A stretch of DNA of 64,000 bases from Opacimonas viscosa. Its GTDB lineage: Bacteria; Pseudomonadota; Gammaproteobacteria; Enterobacterales; Alteromonadaceae. A program made the position numbers and the translations under genes. Where the stretch lies: contig NZ_JANATA010000005.1 in assembly GCF_024199005.1 (NCBI RefSeq), positions 62,001 through 126,000 on the forward strand, read 5' to 3'. Below the pieces are notes generated by a model. It had not been told where the DNA came from. It saw nothing but the letters and a program-made list of their open reading frames with translations, and ran no database searches. Positions 26,972-35,912 of this stretch are shown piece by piece (position 1 is the first letter of the stretch; each line of letters opens with the position of its first letter).

Positions 26972-27003
26972 AAAGGCGTCAACAAAGTTGGCGCCTTTTT
27001 TAT
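26972..27003 (+). terminator. Intrinsic terminator after nirBD
   Basis: A 12-bp stem AAAGGCGTCAAC / GTTGGCGCCTTT (one T-G pair) has an AAA loop and is followed by a T-run. It separates nirBD from nrtABD. Confidence 0.92.
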
Positions 27004-27178
27004 TGGGCCTTTTACTTTCCCACGACAGCAGACTAATAAAGATAGTCGAAACCGCACCTAATCACTAACCAACATGTCCTCCCTGAGATTGTGCAAACCA
27101 CTATCCAAAACTGTGCAGGTACTGTTACTTACTCTCATCCATTTAAAAATAAACTAACTAAATCAACATTTTACATAG

Positions 27179-27195
27179 TTGGCACTGTCTGTGCT
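27179..27195 (+). promoter_or_regulatory. Sigma-54 promoter of nrtA operon
   Basis: TTGGCAC...GTGCT with GG at 27181-27182 and GC at 27193-27194, 10 nt apart. Expected start near 27206. The sequence is nearly the same as the porin promoter, including the following CTATTT. Confidence 0.8.
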
Positions 27196-27213
27196 ATTTC
27201 TATACTAGCAATC

Positions 27214-27277
27214 ACACTATGACAGTGTATCCGACAAAGAAGTCACCACATGCCGCTTGGCGTGGGTGGCTTTTTTT
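27214..27277 (+). promoter_or_regulatory. Attenuator leader of nrtA operon (ANTAR-type candidate)
   Basis: P1 27214-27228 (ACACT-ATGAC-AGTGT) starts just after the predicted transcript start. After a 4-nt linker comes P2 27233-27244 (GAC-AAAGAA-GTC) with an A1/G4 hexaloop. The P2 3' strand is also part of a terminator stem 27241-27271 (AGTCACC-A-CATGCC / GGCGTG-GGTGGCT, loop GCTT) followed by T7. The P1 loop has five, not six, bases. The architecture copies the porin leader. Confidence 0.7.
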
Positions 27278-27319
27278 GTGCCGGAAAAATGATTTATTTG
27301 TAATTTTGGAGAACATAAT

Positions 27320-28708
27320 ATGCAATCTACCTTGACCAGTCTTTCTGGCTTTTCTAAAAAGCTGATAGCCGGAGCGGCCATTGTCGCAACCGCAATATCT
27401 TTCAGCTCACATGCCGAACTTGGTTATCCTGAAAAAGAAGAACTAACCTTTGGTTTTATCAAACTGACCGACATGGCACCTATCGCAGTGGCCTATGAAA
27501 ATGGTTATTTCGAAGATGAAGGCTTGTACGTCACCATTGAAGCACAGGCAAACTGGAAGGTATTGTTAGACGGCGTTATTGATGGCCGTTTGGATGGTGC
27601 GCATATGCTGGCTGGTCAACCTATTGCCGCGACGATTGGCTATGGTACTCAAGCAGAAATCATTACGCCGTTTTCAATGGATCTCAATGGTAACGCCATC
27701 ACGGTATCCAATGAAATCTGGGCAGAAATGAAGCCTAATATACCGAAAATGGCCGACGGCCGTCCGGTCCACCCAATCAAAGCAGATGCTTTAAAACCAG
27801 TGGTAGAGAAATACATCGATTCAGGCAAACCATTTAACATGGGTATGGTATTTCCAGTGTCTACTCATAACTACGAGCTACGCTATTGGTTAGCAGCGGG
27901 TGGTATTCACCCTGGATTTTACGCCCCACACAAAGGTGATACTTCAGGTAAAATTGATGCCCAAGCTCTGTTATCTGTTACCCCACCACCACAAATGCCT
28001 GCCACCTTGGAAGCTGGCACTATTTATGGTTACTGCGTAGGTGAACCATGGAACCAACAAGCTGTCTTTAAAGGCATTGGTGTGCCGGTCGTAACGGACT
28101 ACGAAATTTGGAAAAACAATCCGGAAAAAGTATTTGGGATCACCAAGGAATTTGCCGAAAAATATCCCAATACGACGATTCGTCTGACCCGTGCGTTGAT
28201 CCGCGCAGCCATATGGTTGGATGAAAACAACAATGCTAACCGCAAAGAAGCGGTAAAAATTCTAGCCAAATCTGAGTATGTTGGCGCGGATTATGAAGTC
28301 ATTGCAAACTCCATGACCGGTACCTTTGAATATGAGAAAGGTGATAAACGCGAAGTGCCAGACTTTAACGTGTTCTTCCGTTACAACGCAACTTACCCAT
28401 ACTATTCTGATGCGATTTGGTACCTGACGCAAATGCGTCGCTGGGGTCAAATTGCGGAAGGTAAGTCAGACGAGTGGTATTTGGAAACGGCTAAAAAAGT
28501 CTATCGCCCAGATATCTACATGCAGGCTGTTGAATCATTAATTGCTGAAAAAATAGTTCCAGCCACTTTGTTTGATAGCCTTGAAAGCGTCGATGGCTTC
28601 CGCGCCCCACAAACACATTTTATTGATGACATCGTGTTTGATGGTAAAGCGCCTAATGCTTATATCGATCAATTCAGCATTGGCCTTAAAGCCCAACAAC
28701 AACTATAA
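27320..28708 (+). CDS. nrtA: Nitrate ABC transporter substrate-binding protein
   Basis: 462 aa of the NrtA/CmpA family. It has an N-terminal signal peptide (about 1-32, SSHA-ELG) and the family stretches [42 protein letters not shown] and [12 protein letters not shown]. The signal peptide argues for a periplasmic transport protein rather than the cytoplasmic nitrate sensor NasS, which is homologous. GGAGA ribosome site 7 nt upstream. First gene of a long run that includes nrtB, nrtD and modABC. Confidence 0.94.
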   Translation: MQSTLTSLSGFSKKLIAGAAIVATAISFSSHAELGYPEKEELTFGFIKLTDMAPIAVAYENGYFEDEGLYVTIEAQANWKVLLDGVIDGRLDGAHMLAGQPIAATIGYGTQAEIITPFSMDLNGNAITVSNEIWAEMKPNIPKMADGRPVHPIKADALKPVVEKYIDSGKPFNMGMVFPVSTHNYELRYWLAAGGIHPGFYAPHKGDTSGKIDAQALLSVTPPPQMPATLEAGTIYGYCVGEPWNQQAVFKGIGVPVVTDYEIWKNNPEKVFGITKEFAEKYPNTTIRLTRALIRAAIWLDENNNANRKEAVKILAKSEYVGADYEVIANSMTGTFEYEKGDKREVPDFNVFFRYNATYPYYSDAIWYLTQMRRWGQIAEGKSDEWYLETAKKVYRPDIYMQAVESLIAEKIVPATLFDSLESVDGFRAPQTHFIDDIVFDGKAPNAYIDQFSIGLKAQQQL

Positions 28709-28786
28709 GTTTCACCATATCGGCGGTGAGCTTCCCCAAGCTCACTGCTGATTTTTTAAGAAAGCACTAAGTATAAAGGAGTCCCC

Positions 28787-29785
28787 ATGCCAAACTTAGT
28801 TTCAGATTTTACCACCGGTCGCTATGACGTTGGTTTTCAAACCAAAATGCCGCCAGCCATAAGTGCATTTCTTCGCGCACTTATCTTACCCATGCTTGGC
28901 GTTCTCGTATTCACTTTACTATGGTCCTTTAGTGCCAGTAAGATCGACACCTCATTAGGCAAATTCCCAGGTCCTGGTGCTGTCGCCGAACAAGTAGTCA
29001 ACCTCTATAATGAACACCAAGCATCACGCGAAAAAGAATTAGCGTTCTATGAGCGACAAGAACAGCGTAACGCAGCTCGCATCGCCAAAGATCCTACTTA
29101 TATCCCCAAAACCCGCACATTTACAGGCAAAGAAACCTTTGTTGACCAAATTGGTACTAGTCTTATGACTGTCCTAAGCGGTTTTATTCTAGCAGCTATC
29201 ATCGCTATTCCGTTGGGTATTGCTATTGGCTTAAGCAAATCACTTAACACCGCTATCAATCCCATTATTCAGATTTTCAAACCAGTATCGCCACTAGCAT
29301 GGTTGCCTTTGGTCACTATGGTTGTTAGTGCACTATACGTCAGCAGCGACCCCATGTTTGCCAAGTCATACATCGTTTCACTGATTACCGTAACCTTGTG
29401 TTGCCTCTGGCCAATGGTCATGAACACGTCAGTGGGAGTCGCTTCTCTTAATTCAGACTGGACGAATGTTTCACGCGTCTTGCGCTTGCCGACACTGACA
29501 CACATTCGCAAAATTGTACTGCCAGCATCCGTCCCAGCGATTTTTACCGGTATGCGTCTATCACTAGGGATTGCATGGATGGTATTAATCGCTGCTGAAA
29601 TGCTGGCGCAAAACCCAGGTTTAGGAAAATTTGTCTGGGATGAATTCCAAAACGGTAGCTCATCGTCCCTGAGCCGAATTATGACCGCAGTGTTAGTCAT
29701 TGGCCTAATTGGCTTTATGTTAGACCGTTCTATGCTCCTATTACAACGTTGGTTGTCATGGGACAAATCCACTCAAGTGCGCTAA
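28787..29785 (+). CDS. nrtB: Nitrate ABC transporter permease
   Basis: 332 aa with about six membrane helices. The binding-protein-dependent permease signature lies around PTLTHIRKIVLPASVPAIFTGMRLSLGIAWM. A hydrophilic segment of about 60 residues (EQVVNLYNEHQASREKELAFYERQ...) between helices 1 and 2 is predicted to be charged and helical. It is 78 nt after nrtA and 13 nt before nrtD. Confidence 0.94.
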   Translation: MPNLVSDFTTGRYDVGFQTKMPPAISAFLRALILPMLGVLVFTLLWSFSASKIDTSLGKFPGPGAVAEQVVNLYNEHQASREKELAFYERQEQRNAARIAKDPTYIPKTRTFTGKETFVDQIGTSLMTVLSGFILAAIIAIPLGIAIGLSKSLNTAINPIIQIFKPVSPLAWLPLVTMVVSALYVSSDPMFAKSYIVSLITVTLCCLWPMVMNTSVGVASLNSDWTNVSRVLRLPTLTHIRKIVLPASVPAIFTGMRLSLGIAWMVLIAAEMLAQNPGLGKFVWDEFQNGSSSSLSRIMTAVLVIGLIGFMLDRSMLLLQRWLSWDKSTQVR

Positions 29786-29798
29786 GAGGAAAACTATC

Positions 29799-30644
29799 GT
29801 GGAACCACTATTAAATATCAGCAAAATCGACATGGTCTTCCCAACGCCGAAAGGGGACTTTACAGCCCTAAAAGACGTAGACCTACAAATTCAAAAAGGT
29901 GAGTTTATTTCACTGATTGGTCACTCTGGGTGCGGTAAATCAACGGTACTAAACGTAGTCGCTGGATTATACAACCCGACCCAAGGCGGTGTCCTACTGA
30001 ACGACCGAGAAGTTTTAGAGCCGGGTCCAGAACGTGCCGTAGTCTTTCAAAACCATTCACTATTACCTTGGCTAACTGCTTATCAAAACGTCGAATTAGC
30101 CGTCGACCAAGTTTTTGCTAAAAACAAATCTCCAGCAGAGAAGAAAGAATGGATTGAATATAATCTTAAGCTGGTACATATGGATCACGCTATGCACAAG
30201 CGTCCCGATGAAATATCTGGAGGGATGAAACAACGGGTGGGTATTGCTCGTGCATTAGCCATGCAGCCTGAGGTACTTTTGATGGATGAACCATTTGGTG
30301 CACTGGATGCGCTTACCCGTGCACACATGCAAGATTCGTTAATGGAGATCCAAGAAGAATTAAACAACACTGTAATCATGATCACCCATGATGTAGATGA
30401 AGCTGTGTTGTTATCCGATCGCATTGTCATGATGACCAACGGTCCGGCTGCAACCGTCGGTGAAATCCTTCATGTAGATTTGCCTCGGCCTCGTGAACGC
30501 TTGGCGTTGGCCGCTGATCCGCAGTACAACCATTATCGCTCTGAAGTATTGACTTTCTTGTACGAAAAGCAGCGTAAAGTAGAGCCGATCAGTACCAAGA
30601 CCAAAGATTCAGCTATCAAAACAGATGTTAAAAGCACTGCTTAA
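29799..30644 (+). CDS. nrtD: Nitrate ABC transporter ATP-binding protein
   Basis: 281 aa. Walker A GHSGCGKST, Q-loop VVFQNHSLLPWLTA, signature SGGMKQRVGIARAL, Walker B VLLMDEPFGALDALT and the switch His in ITHDVDEA. It is a single ATPase; there is no NrtC with a fused regulatory domain. The modA start lies inside its last 20 nt, so molybdate uptake is coupled to nitrate uptake. Confidence 0.95.
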   Translation: MEPLLNISKIDMVFPTPKGDFTALKDVDLQIQKGEFISLIGHSGCGKSTVLNVVAGLYNPTQGGVLLNDREVLEPGPERAVVFQNHSLLPWLTAYQNVELAVDQVFAKNKSPAEKKEWIEYNLKLVHMDHAMHKRPDEISGGMKQRVGIARALAMQPEVLLMDEPFGALDALTRAHMQDSLMEIQEELNNTVIMITHDVDEAVLLSDRIVMMTNGPAATVGEILHVDLPRPRERLALAADPQYNHYRSEVLTFLYEKQRKVEPISTKTKDSAIKTDVKSTA

Positions 30645-31359
30645 ATGCCTAACCCTTTTGGGCTTGGCAACCAGTTTGGCAGGGGAAGCTTGCGGCCGTT
30701 CACTAACGGTGGCGGTCGCAAGCAATTTCCACTTGCCAGCTCAACACCTAGCGACAAAATTTAGTGAATTGCATGGAGTTGACGTTGAGCTAATTGCTGG
30801 CGCTTCGGGTGTACTTACCACCCAGATCCAACAAGGTGCACCTTTTGATATTTTTTTAGCTGCGGACATGGCTTATCCACAGCTGCTATTTACCCAACAA
30901 CTTGCACTTCGACCTGAACCATATGTACAAGGTTTACTGGTCTGGTGGCATCCCGAGCAAACAACACTACCGACCAGAATCTCCAAGGTCGTAATTGCCG
31001 ACCCACAAGTAGCCCCTTACGGGAAAGCAGCGCAAAAGGTATTACAAGACATCGCGCCAGAACTCGGACAAGTTATCCTGGCAACCAATATCAACCATGC
31101 ATTTACCCTCATTGATACAGGCCATGCTCCTGTAGGACTAATCAGTTTAAGTCATTTACGTTATGCCCAGATACGTTTCGATTTACCCAAGTACTCCCAT
31201 TTCAGCCGTGTCCCGTTGCCTTCTCAGCCGACGTTGCTCCAAGGTGCGACGATTGTAGCAACCACGGATGAAGGCAAGCTGGCACGAAAATTTCTTAAGT
31301 TTATCCAAGCACCTGCGCAACAGCGCTATCTTCAACAAATGGGTTACACGGCTTTATAA
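30625..31359 (+). CDS. modA: Molybdate-binding protein ModA
   Basis: 244 aa with a signal peptide of about 24 residues (LGLATSLAGEACG). The family ligand-binding stretches are VAVASNFHLPAQHLATKF, IAGASGVLTTQIQQGAPFDIFLAAD and TGHAPVGLISLS. It delivers molybdate to ModBC. Its start overlaps nrtD by 20 nt. Confidence 0.94.
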   Translation: MLKALLKCLTLLGLATSLAGEACGRSLTVAVASNFHLPAQHLATKFSELHGVDVELIAGASGVLTTQIQQGAPFDIFLAADMAYPQLLFTQQLALRPEPYVQGLLVWWHPEQTTLPTRISKVVIADPQVAPYGKAAQKVLQDIAPELGQVILATNINHAFTLIDTGHAPVGLISLSHLRYAQIRFDLPKYSHFSRVPLPSQPTLLQGATIVATTDEGKLARKFLKFIQAPAQQRYLQQMGYTAL

Positions 31360-31362
31360 CAA

Positions 31363-32043
31363 ATGATTACTAGCAGCACCTTGTTGGCCTTGACCGTAAG
31401 TATGTCATTGGCCACATTAACCGTTTTAATTTTATTAGTGATTTGTATCCCTACTGCATGGTGGCTTGCTCACTATCAGGGCAAAGCAAAACCATTTTGG
31501 CAAACGCTAATAACGCTTCCGCTGGTGTTACCACCCACCGTTTTAGGGTTTTATTTATTGCTGGCATTTGCCCCAAACGCGCCTCTTGGACAACTGTGGC
31601 AATCACTCACTGGGACTAATCTTGCATTTAGTTTTAGCGGTATCTTGCTCGGTTCATTGATTTATTCCCTACCTTTTGTGATGCAGCCGCTGATCAACGA
31701 ATTCCAACAGGTTGGTAAAACCTATCAACAACTATTTGAAACCCTGGGCGTGCCTCGCTGGCGTGCGTTCTTTTTATTGGTCTTACCGGTCTGTCGAGGC
31801 AGCCTTATTACTGCCAGTACATTGGGCTTTGCCCATACTTTGGGCGAATTTGGCTTGATTTTGTTGATTGGCGGTAATATTCCTGGTGAAACACGTGTGT
31901 TATCCGTTGAGCTGTACAATCAAATTATGCTCTTAGATTATGCTAGTGCACATCAAAGCGCTCTGTTACTTCTTGGGTTTAGTGCCATTAGCCTGTTGCT
32001 ACTCTATTGGCTCAGCCCCAAGCACCAAATCCTCAAAGTTTAG
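31363..32043 (+). CDS. modB: Molybdate ABC transporter permease ModB
   Basis: 226 aa (E. coli 229), five or six membrane helices. It shows the ModB stretches TLPLVLPPTVLGFYLL and the coupling-loop region FETLGVPRWRAFFLLVLPVCRGSLITA...FAHTLGEFGLILLIGGN. Starts 4 nt after the modA stop. Confidence 0.95.
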   Translation: MITSSTLLALTVSMSLATLTVLILLVICIPTAWWLAHYQGKAKPFWQTLITLPLVLPPTVLGFYLLLAFAPNAPLGQLWQSLTGTNLAFSFSGILLGSLIYSLPFVMQPLINEFQQVGKTYQQLFETLGVPRWRAFFLLVLPVCRGSLITASTLGFAHTLGEFGLILLIGGNIPGETRVLSVELYNQIMLLDYASAHQSALLLLGFSAISLLLLYWLSPKHQILKV

Positions 32044-32052
32044 GATGTCGCG

Positions 32053-33138
32053 ATGTCATTAGTTATAGAAGCGAGAATTCAAACCAACCACAGCGAAGGG
32101 TATTCGCTTGCTTGGGATTTTAAAGAGGGTAACATCGGCGTATACGGGCCCACTGGAGCGGGTAAAAGTACCTTACTTAAACACCTTGCAGGTCTAGGTC
32201 ATCCTCGGGCAGAACGGAACTCTAGGATCACCGTAAATGGCAAGTTACTCACTACAGGACCCTCGCATAACCCATGTGTATATGTCTCACAACACCCTAG
32301 TTTAGTCCCAGCGTTAACGGTGACACAAAACCTGCAAATGGTTCGTCGGCACAGTCTGTGGTCTTCGCGTATTGCTTGGGATGATGTCATACAGCTGTGC
32401 AAGCTTGCACCATTACTGGGCAAAACACCCGCTATGCTCTCAGGGGGTGAACTTCAATTGGTCTCATTTGCCCGGGCGTTGCTCAGCGGCAAACCCGTTA
32501 TATTGCTTGATGAACCTTTTAGTGCACTGGATTTTGCTTCGCGCCAGTATTGCTTGCGTTTGTTGATGTTGCTCCACGCAAAATATGCCATACACTTTGT
32601 GTTGGTTAGTCATAACTTACAGGACATCACTTTATGCTGTGGACAAATTCTGGCGATTGAAGATCAGCATATTGTACAATTTGGTATTATTGAGAAAGTC
32701 CTCCACGATATACAACAACAAAGTGCTGAGGGTTATTTTAGTCGTTTAGTGCTCAAACCTGACACAAAAGCACACCTTTGGCATCTTGAGGGACACCCTA
32801 ATACACTGATTCAAGCGCATACTCTGCCTTCAACTGAAGGAGAAACAGCGCTTATTGCATTACTCCAAGCTAACAACGTAACCGTCCACACCGAACCGCA
32901 TCACGCCTTATTTACCAATGTACTTTCCTGCAAGCTACTGCGCGTGCATCACGAAGCTGATAGCACAGTTACCCTACATTTATTACATAGCAAACAACGT
33001 TTATTGGCCCAGATGTCACTGGCAGAATTTCAGGCATTAAATTTGCAGTCAACCACTATCAACCAAGCAACATCGGATACCATTGCTGGTGGCAAACGCT
33101 ACGACACACCGTTGTATGCTCACTTTGCTTCGCTGTGA
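32053..33138 (+). CDS. modC: Molybdate ABC transporter ATP-binding protein ModC
   Basis: 361 aa (E. coli 352). Walker A GPTGAGKST, signature LSGGELQLVSFARALL, Walker B VILLDEPFSALDF and His switch in VSHNLQDI. After about residue 250 comes a regulatory C-terminal domain in the TOBE/MOP position. The N-terminus is short and the protein lacks a recognisable ModE gene nearby. Confidence 0.93.
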   Translation: MSLVIEARIQTNHSEGYSLAWDFKEGNIGVYGPTGAGKSTLLKHLAGLGHPRAERNSRITVNGKLLTTGPSHNPCVYVSQHPSLVPALTVTQNLQMVRRHSLWSSRIAWDDVIQLCKLAPLLGKTPAMLSGGELQLVSFARALLSGKPVILLDEPFSALDFASRQYCLRLLMLLHAKYAIHFVLVSHNLQDITLCCGQILAIEDQHIVQFGIIEKVLHDIQQQSAEGYFSRLVLKPDTKAHLWHLEGHPNTLIQAHTLPSTEGETALIALLQANNVTVHTEPHHALFTNVLSCKLLRVHHEADSTVTLHLLHSKQRLLAQMSLAEFQALNLQSTTINQATSDTIAGGKRYDTPLYAHFASL

Positions 33139-33162
33139 TATCCATTGCCACACAGGAAAATT

Positions 33163-33705
33163 ATGCACAACATCAATCCAGAAACCCGCGTAAGTAGACC
33201 GTTAAATATTGCAGTTTTAACCGTTTCTGACACACGTACATTGGAGAATGACACCTCAGGTCATGCCTTGGTGGAATTAGCGCAAGAAGCAGGTCATCAT
33301 TGTACTGCGCACCAAATTGTCAAAGACGATATTTACCAAATCCGTGCTACGGTATCTGGCTGGATTGCCGATCCAAATATTCATGCCATTATCTCCACCG
33401 GCGGCACTGGTTTCGCTGGACGTGATTCTACGCCAGAAGCCATGTCGGTGCTTTTTGACAAAACGATCGAAGGCTTTGGCGAGTTGTTCCGTGCTACTTC
33501 ATTTACAGAAATAGGCACGAGTACTATCCAATCTCGAGCATTGGCAGGCTTAGCTAACCACACAGTGATTTTTTGTTTGCCTGGCAGTACAGGGGCCTGT
33601 CGCACGGGCTGGCAAATTATCCAGCCACAGCTTGACGCCTCTCATCGTCCATGCAATTTTGTCGCGCATCTATTGCCTGTACAGGCTTGTGATAGTCGAG
33701 GGTAA
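33163..33705 (+). CDS. moaB: Molybdenum cofactor biosynthesis protein MoaB
   Basis: 180 aa from ATG 33163 (AGGA site upstream); a TTG six codons earlier is rejected. MoCF fold with VLTVSDTRTLENDTSGHAL, STGGTGFAGRDSTPEAM and FCLPGSTGACRTGW. It adenylates molybdopterin, and with no mogA in the island it is the likely enzyme for that step. Confidence 0.94.
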   Translation: MHNINPETRVSRPLNIAVLTVSDTRTLENDTSGHALVELAQEAGHHCTAHQIVKDDIYQIRATVSGWIADPNIHAIISTGGTGFAGRDSTPEAMSVLFDKTIEGFGELFRATSFTEIGTSTIQSRALAGLANHTVIFCLPGSTGACRTGWQIIQPQLDASHRPCNFVAHLLPVQACDSRG

Positions 33706-33708
33706 ACT

Positions 33709-34191
33709 ATGACACTGACTCATATTGATGCGAATGCACAAGTCAACATGGTGGATGTAACGGATAAGTCTCCTACCGTTAGAAGCGCATATGCCGAAGG
33801 ATATTTAGATCTTTCTCCAGCTGCCCTTGCACAAGTCATGCAAGCAAATAACAAAAAGGGCGATGTACTGACTATTGCCAAAATTGCTGGGATCCAAGGC
33901 GCTAAACAATGCGCGAATCTAATCCCACTATGCCACCCACTGGCATTGAGTAAGGTTGAAGTGAATATTAGCTGTTTACCAGAAAGTTCATGTATCCATG
34001 TGACGAGTATGTGCAAACTCACTGGCGTAACTGGAGTCGAAATGGAGGCCCTGACCGCCGTACAAATTGCACTTTTGACGCTATTTGATATGACCAAAGC
34101 TGTTGACCCAGCCATGACCATGCGCGGGATCAGAGTATTACAAAAAATCGGTGGTAAAACAGGTACATGGCATCATCCTGATGCTTCATAA
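33709..34191 (+). CDS. moaC: Cyclic pyranopterin monophosphate synthase MoaC
   Basis: 160 aa, family length. Contains VNMVDVTDKSPTVRSA, NLIPLCHPL and the active-site GVTGVEMEALTAV plus DMTKAVDP. Completes the first step of molybdopterin synthesis begun by MoaA. Starts 4 nt after moaB. Confidence 0.97.
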   Translation: MTLTHIDANAQVNMVDVTDKSPTVRSAYAEGYLDLSPAALAQVMQANNKKGDVLTIAKIAGIQGAKQCANLIPLCHPLALSKVEVNISCLPESSCIHVTSMCKLTGVTGVEMEALTAVQIALLTLFDMTKAVDPAMTMRGIRVLQKIGGKTGTWHHPDAS

Positions 34192-34208
34192 ATAACGAGG
34201 AATACATC

Positions 34209-34457
34209 ATGTTTAAAGTCTTATTTTTTGGTCAACTGGCTGATATGTTGGATTGTCGTAATCTCTCTATGCCAGCCAGTAGTGCTGCCAATGTGTATGA
34301 CTTGTTGGATATTTTACGCGAACGTGACCCCAAATGGTCAAAGGCTCTCAACACTGAACAGCTGATGATGGCAGTGAACCACACACTAGTCACTCCAGAA
34401 CATCCGATTGTCGATGGTGACGAAGTAGCAATATTTCCTCCCGTCACAGGCGGCTAA
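34209..34457 (+). CDS. moaD: Molybdopterin synthase sulfur carrier MoaD
   Basis: 82-aa ubiquitin-like protein ending in the required Gly-Gly (FPPVTGG), which is adenylated by MoeB and thiocarboxylated. Preceded by a GAGGA ribosome site. Confidence 0.95.
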   Translation: MFKVLFFGQLADMLDCRNLSMPASSAANVYDLLDILRERDPKWSKALNTEQLMMAVNHTLVTPEHPIVDGDEVAIFPPVTGG

Positions 34458-34461
34458 TTCA

Positions 34462-34878
34462 GTGGTTCATATTGCGGTGCAAACAGCAGATTTTGATGTC
34501 CATCTTCTCTATCAATCTTTAGTTGAGGCTAATTCGGCAGATGGAGCAGTGGTGACCTTTGTCGGCCGTGTCAGAGAGTTTAATCAAGGTCAGCAAATTG
34601 CTGATATGTTTTTAGAACACTACCCAGGCATGACTGAAAAAGCGTTGCATGAGTTGGCTCAACAGGCTCAGAAGCAATTTACCATCAATCGTGTGAGTAT
34701 TGTACATCGTGTCGGTCATTTACGTTTATCTGACCAAATTGTGTTCGTCGGTGTCACCTCGGCACACCGTCAAGATGCCTTTGCGGCATGCATGTGGCTG
34801 ATGGATGAACTAAAATCACGTGCGCCTTTTTGGAAAAAAGAATCCACTACCCAAGGTACACGGTGGGTCAGTGGCTGA
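34462..34878 (+). CDS. moaE: Molybdopterin synthase catalytic subunit MoaE
   Basis: 138 aa starting with GTG, 5 nt after moaD. Motifs GAVVTFVGRVREFN, LEHYPGMTEKAL, RVGHLRLSDQIVFVGV and the catalytic FWKKES lysines are present. Last gene of the moaBCDE run, convergent with the trpD2-like gene. Confidence 0.95.
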   Translation: MVHIAVQTADFDVHLLYQSLVEANSADGAVVTFVGRVREFNQGQQIADMFLEHYPGMTEKALHELAQQAQKQFTINRVSIVHRVGHLRLSDQIVFVGVTSAHRQDAFAACMWLMDELKSRAPFWKKESTTQGTRWVSG

Positions 34879-34895
34879 CACAAAGGACACATGGC

Positions 34896-35909
34896 CTACG
34901 AGGCCACATCTATACTTGTACTTGTAGTTTTTAGCATATTTGATGGGTCTCGTTGATCCCATAAATAACGCGCTCTAACAGAGGCTTGCTCATAGCTAAT
35001 ATTTTCCAGCACAATCAAATACTGAGTCATTGAACCGATGATGGCGGCATCAGCATAGTCACTTCGATAATTGCCTTCCCAGCACAGGCGCAGATCGTTA
35101 CAATGCATTTCTCGTGGTTTAATTTGCCATTGAGGTAGCTGTGCAGGAACCAGTTCTTGGATAATGTTGCCTTCGACACACCGAAACAACTGACAATCTC
35201 GCTCGGGGTTCATCTCCGGCTCTCCCCCTTCACCACGAATACATGCTACAACGCTATCACCGAGTTCTTGCGCCGTTAAGGCATGGCGCTCATCAAAATG
35301 ACGATGATGCACACCGTGAAAACTCACGCGCGCTTGGGCTGGATTAAGCATTCTTGCAATCGTGTTAGCACTAGAGCGCAAACCTAACTCTGCTCGCATA
35401 TCCATTACCTGTGACAATGCGGGCAGCACAGCATACAGTGGTGCATAGACTAGATTATGTGTAGCCAATTGTTGTTTTGCCTCAGTTGCATGGGTGGCAA
35501 TCGGTAGCCCTAGCTCACGAAATACCGTATCTAAATACAATCGTTGTGATTGACCTTCGGCATGACTGTGCATAAAAATTCGGTAACCGTGCTGTGCCAA
35601 ACACAATGCTGCTAACACATACCAAGGCAGATGACGACGCTTACCTGCATACCCCCCCAAATCTAGGTCGACACCCAGCGCTTGCCATTCAAAAGTCACT
35701 TGGGCACGCGCGGCATTAACAAATCCCGCTAATTCAATATGACTTTCTTCTCGGACCCGTAATAACATCAAAAAAGCCCCCACTTGCGCAGGTGTCGCCT
35801 GCCCATTAAGCACCATAGTATAGGCAGTTTGCGCCTCATCTAAGGTGAGATAACGTCCTGCACGCTGGCCACGACCAATAATTTTGAGATAATCTGCAAA
35901 GTCTTGCAT
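34896..35909 (-). CDS. TrpD2/YbiB-type glycosyltransferase-family-3 protein
   Basis: 337 aa resembling anthranilate phosphoribosyltransferase but of the TrpD2 branch. The N-terminal helical domain (ADYLKIIGRGQRAGRYLTLDEAQTAY) is followed by a catalytic-like domain with the sequence GYAGKRRHLPWYV where TrpD has its phosphoribosyl-binding glycines. YbiB homologues bind nucleic acid rather than make tryptophan. It follows nasA by 3 nt, so it is co-expressed with nitrate reductase. Similar genes are known beside nas genes, but their role there is not established. Confidence 0.85.
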   Translation of the reverse strand: MQDFADYLKIIGRGQRAGRYLTLDEAQTAYTMVLNGQATPAQVGAFLMLLRVREESHIELAGFVNAARAQVTFEWQALGVDLDLGGYAGKRRHLPWYVLAALCLAQHGYRIFMHSHAEGQSQRLYLDTVFRELGLPIATHATEAKQQLATHNLVYAPLYAVLPALSQVMDMRAELGLRSSANTIARMLNPAQARVSFHGVHHRHFDERHALTAQELGDSVVACIRGEGGEPEMNPERDCQLFRCVEGNIIQELVPAQLPQWQIKPREMHCNDLRLCWEGNYRSDYADAAIIGSMTQYLIVLENISYEQASVRARYLWDQRDPSNMLKTTSTSIDVAS

Positions 35910-35912
35910 CGC

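Noticed and set aside
27320-28708. NrtA-like protein as the missing NasS sensor
   Set aside because: It has a clear signal peptide and is followed by its permease and ATPase, so it is best read as the transporter component.
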